A stretch of 64,000 nt of DNA, taken from contig NZ_BMFY01000004.1 in NCBI RefSeq assembly GCF_014639315.1, positions 124,001 to 188,000 on the forward strand, written 5' to 3'. The first letter of the stretch is position 1. Each line of letters opens with the position of its first letter. Positions 62,348 through 64,000 of the stretch are shown here, piece after piece. The notes beneath the pieces were generated by a model, which saw only the letters and a program-made list of their open reading frames with translations, did not search any database and was not told the DNA's origin. The position numbers and the translations under genes were made by a program. The stretch comes from Sediminivirga luteola. Lineage in GTDB: Bacteria > Actinomycetota > Actinomycetes > Actinomycetales > Brevibacteriaceae.

Positions 62348-62378
62348 GCCCCCGGACGGTTGCAGCCGTCGCGGGGGC
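62348..62378 (-). ncRNA. Conserved hairpin upstream of HNH gene 2
   Basis: GCCCCCGCGACGGCTGCAAC plus CGTCCGGGGGC on the minus strand repeats the element at 58861-58889. The inner GCGACGGCTGCAACCGTCC is identical; the outer stem differs on both sides but still pairs. It lies 30 bases before the HNH start. Confidence 0.6.
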
Positions 62379-62391
62379 CTTTCACACAGTG

Positions 62392-63891
62392 CTAGTGCGG
62401 GAATATGCTCCAGCCCAGCTCGTCGATCTCATCGAACTCTTCGGCCTGCCCGGACGCGTCTTCCGTCAACGGGTTCAACAGGAGGAGGTTCACGCACTGG
62501 CTCATCGCGTCGATCATGTCGTCATGCGCGCCACCAGCACCGAAGCCCTTCGCCTCTTCCAGGAACTCCCCTACGCTCGGAAGGAGATCCGACGTGGGAA
62601 GGACAATGTCCCCGGAGAACGCGAACGGTGACACGGCCGACGCGCGTGCCATCTTCGAACCCTCCGGCTCAACCGGGATCAGACCGTTGATCTGCTGCGC
62701 GAGAGCGTTCATCACCGCGGGGCCGTTCGCGCGGTTCTCCACGAACGTCTGCACCGCTTCCGGCCAGCGAGCCCGCATGGCTTTCATCGCCTCGCACGTC
62801 GCGGTGAAGTTCATCCGCGCCCGCACCTGATCGAGCAGGTACACCTTCACGCCGACCCGAAGCCACACCTGCCCGACGACGTAATCCGAGCCCTTGGTGT
62901 CGGAGAACGTCAGATCCCACGACTGGGCGAGCTCGGTGTCGAGACGGTGCAAGCCAGGGACCGTGCGGACGCCGTTGTCGTGTTCGATCCACATCGGTTG
63001 CGAGTACCGGGCCCACTCAGCCGGGAACACGCCGCCCTCTTCCGGTGACGGGCGTCCCTGGTACAGGGCAGCCCAGTCCCGCGGGCTGGTCTCGCGTTTG
63101 CGTTCTTCCCACTGCTCCGGCGTCATGCCTCGGGTCGTGGTCAGCCACTCCCCCGGCTCACGGCCGAGCGGGTCTGTCTCCCCGAGTTCGGGCCGGTGGT
63201 CCGCCTGGGCGGGAACGTTGATGACGCGCCATTTCCCGGCCGGGTCGTTCGCGAGGATCTTCCCAAGCAGGTCTGCGGACGACCAGCGTGTCGCGGTGAT
63301 CACCACAGGGGCGCCGGGCGCGAGACGCGTCAGGGCGGTCGAGGACCACCATTCCCACGCTCGTTCCTGGTAGATCGGGGAATCCGCCTCGTCACGGTTC
63401 TTATGGGGGTCGTCGATGATCATCAGCTCGGACGGTCGGCCTGTGAGGGCGGACCCGATTCCCGCGGTGAACACACCGCCCTCGTGGCCCTCTAGAGTCC
63501 ATTCGGACTGGGCGGACACGTCTTGCCGGATGTTGATGTCGAGGACGTCCTGATGCATGCGGATGTCATCACGGACGGCGCGGCCCCACCTGCGGGCGAC
63601 ACCAGTCTCATAGGAGGCGATTGTGACGCGGGTGTCTGGCCTCTGCGTGAGGACCCAGAGCGGAAATCGGCGAGACACCCGCTGTGACTTGCCGGACTGT
63701 GGCGGGCAGGAGATCATCAACCGGGCGTCGGGGGTGTTGAACGCCCACACCAGGGCCTCATCGAACAACCGCATGAGGCCGGTCTGGTTCGTGCGGTGGT
63801 CGAGTGCGACAGCCATGTCGCCGGGAGTGTCCCACTGTGGTTTCGGTGGCTCGAAGTGCCTGGCGGCGGCCTCTGCCCAGTCCAGTGACAT
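62392..63891 (-). CDS. Terminase large subunit
   Basis: This 499-residue protein has the ATPase motor with Walker A PPQSGKS and Walker B LMIIDDPH, the WSSADLLGK coupling region, and the nuclease domain with WDLTFSDTKGSDYVV, FVENRANGPAV and HDDMIDA acidic sites. It cuts and pumps phage DNA. I chose the ATG at 63891, which overlaps the stop of the upstream AP2/HNH gene by one base; a GTG one codon earlier is open. No small terminase gene is visible in the window. Confidence 0.93.
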   Translation of the reverse strand: MSLDWAEAAARHFEPPKPQWDTPGDMAVALDHRTNQTGLMRLFDEALVWAFNTPDARLMISCPPQSGKSQRVSRRFPLWVLTQRPDTRVTIASYETGVARRWGRAVRDDIRMHQDVLDINIRQDVSAQSEWTLEGHEGGVFTAGIGSALTGRPSELMIIDDPHKNRDEADSPIYQERAWEWWSSTALTRLAPGAPVVITATRWSSADLLGKILANDPAGKWRVINVPAQADHRPELGETDPLGREPGEWLTTTRGMTPEQWEERKRETSPRDWAALYQGRPSPEEGGVFPAEWARYSQPMWIEHDNGVRTVPGLHRLDTELAQSWDLTFSDTKGSDYVVGQVWLRVGVKVYLLDQVRARMNFTATCEAMKAMRARWPEAVQTFVENRANGPAVMNALAQQINGLIPVEPEGSKMARASAVSPFAFSGDIVLPTSDLLPSVGEFLEEAKGFGAGGAHDDMIDAMSQCVNLLLLNPLTEDASGQAEEFDEIDELGWSIFPH

Positions 63892-64000
63892 CACGCCGCC
63901 TTCCTGGGGGCCTCCTGCCGGTCTTCGTCGTTGTGGGTGAAGAGCTTGTTCCGCAGATCGATGATGGCCTGCTCTGGCTCTGCGACCGTGTCGAAGTAGC
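63891..64000 (-). CDS. AP2/HNH endonuclease, C-terminal end only (continues past window)
   Basis: The minus strand reads YFDTVAEPEQAIIDLRNKLF, then THNDEDRQEA before the stop. This closely parallels the end of the AP2/HNH gene at 61734-62318 (YFDSPEAANEAAIALRNRLF, THNDRDRAA). It is therefore a related homing endonuclease that ends right before the terminase gene. Only about 36 residues are visible. Confidence 0.8.
   Translation of the reverse strand, partial: YFDTVAEPEQAIIDLRNKLFTHNDEDRQEAPRKAA

Overview
The window is about 70% GC and carries actinobacterial gene sets: guaA and guaB with a guaB3 paralogue, SURF1, an actinobacterial DUF3817 protein, a bioY-type biotin ECF transporter with a BioQ-like operator, and many GTG or leaderless starts. 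I read it as an actinobacterial chromosome, probably Micrococcales. The genus cannot be fixed from sequence reading alone. A siphovirus-type prophage fills the right-hand 43%.

Region 1 (1-5.0 kb): the 3' part of a giant membrane protein made of two fused homologous halves, and a convergent unknown gene. Region 2 (5.2-18.6 kb): a sulfur-scavenging-like island. It has two convergent operons that each encode the same three parts: a DszC/SfnB-type flavin monooxygenase of the acyl-CoA-dehydrogenase fold, an NtaA/SnaA/DszA-type luciferase-like monooxygenase, and a shortened luciferase-like protein. In the first operon the first and third parts are fused. Divergent from the second operon is a dipeptide-type ABC transporter operon (binding lipoprotein, two permeases, double ATPase), preceded by a short Cys-containing leader ORF and a row of small hairpins. 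The likely job is import and oxidative desulfurisation or cleavage of an organic sulfur compound under cysteine control.

Region 3 (18.7-35.8 kb, mostly minus strand): housekeeping genes. These are truA and a LemA-like gene; bioY-bioM-bioN; guaA, DUF3817, SURF1 and guaB3; a thiM-thiE-thiD/tenA operon under a TPP riboswitch; a lytic transglycosylase; guaB; an XRE regulator divergent from an HTH plus ImmA/IrrE pair; yajQ; and a YbjQ-family gene. A tRNA-Tyr gene with a strong terminator closes the host part.

Region 4 (36.2-64 kb): prophage, read almost wholly on the minus strand. From right to left (transcription order): AP2/HNH gene (cut by the window end), large terminase, AP2/HNH endonuclease, portal, MuF-like protein, HNH endonuclease, protease with nested scaffold, cement protein, major capsid, connectors, major tail protein, tail-assembly chaperones with a -1 frameshift site, a 1,878-residue tape measure, Dit and Gp37-like tail proteins, several receptor or fibre candidates, amidase and holin. 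A half tRNA just inside the host boundary looks like the displaced 3' end of the integration target, so the intact tRNA and the integrase should lie beyond 64 kb. Two small plus-strand genes look like morons.
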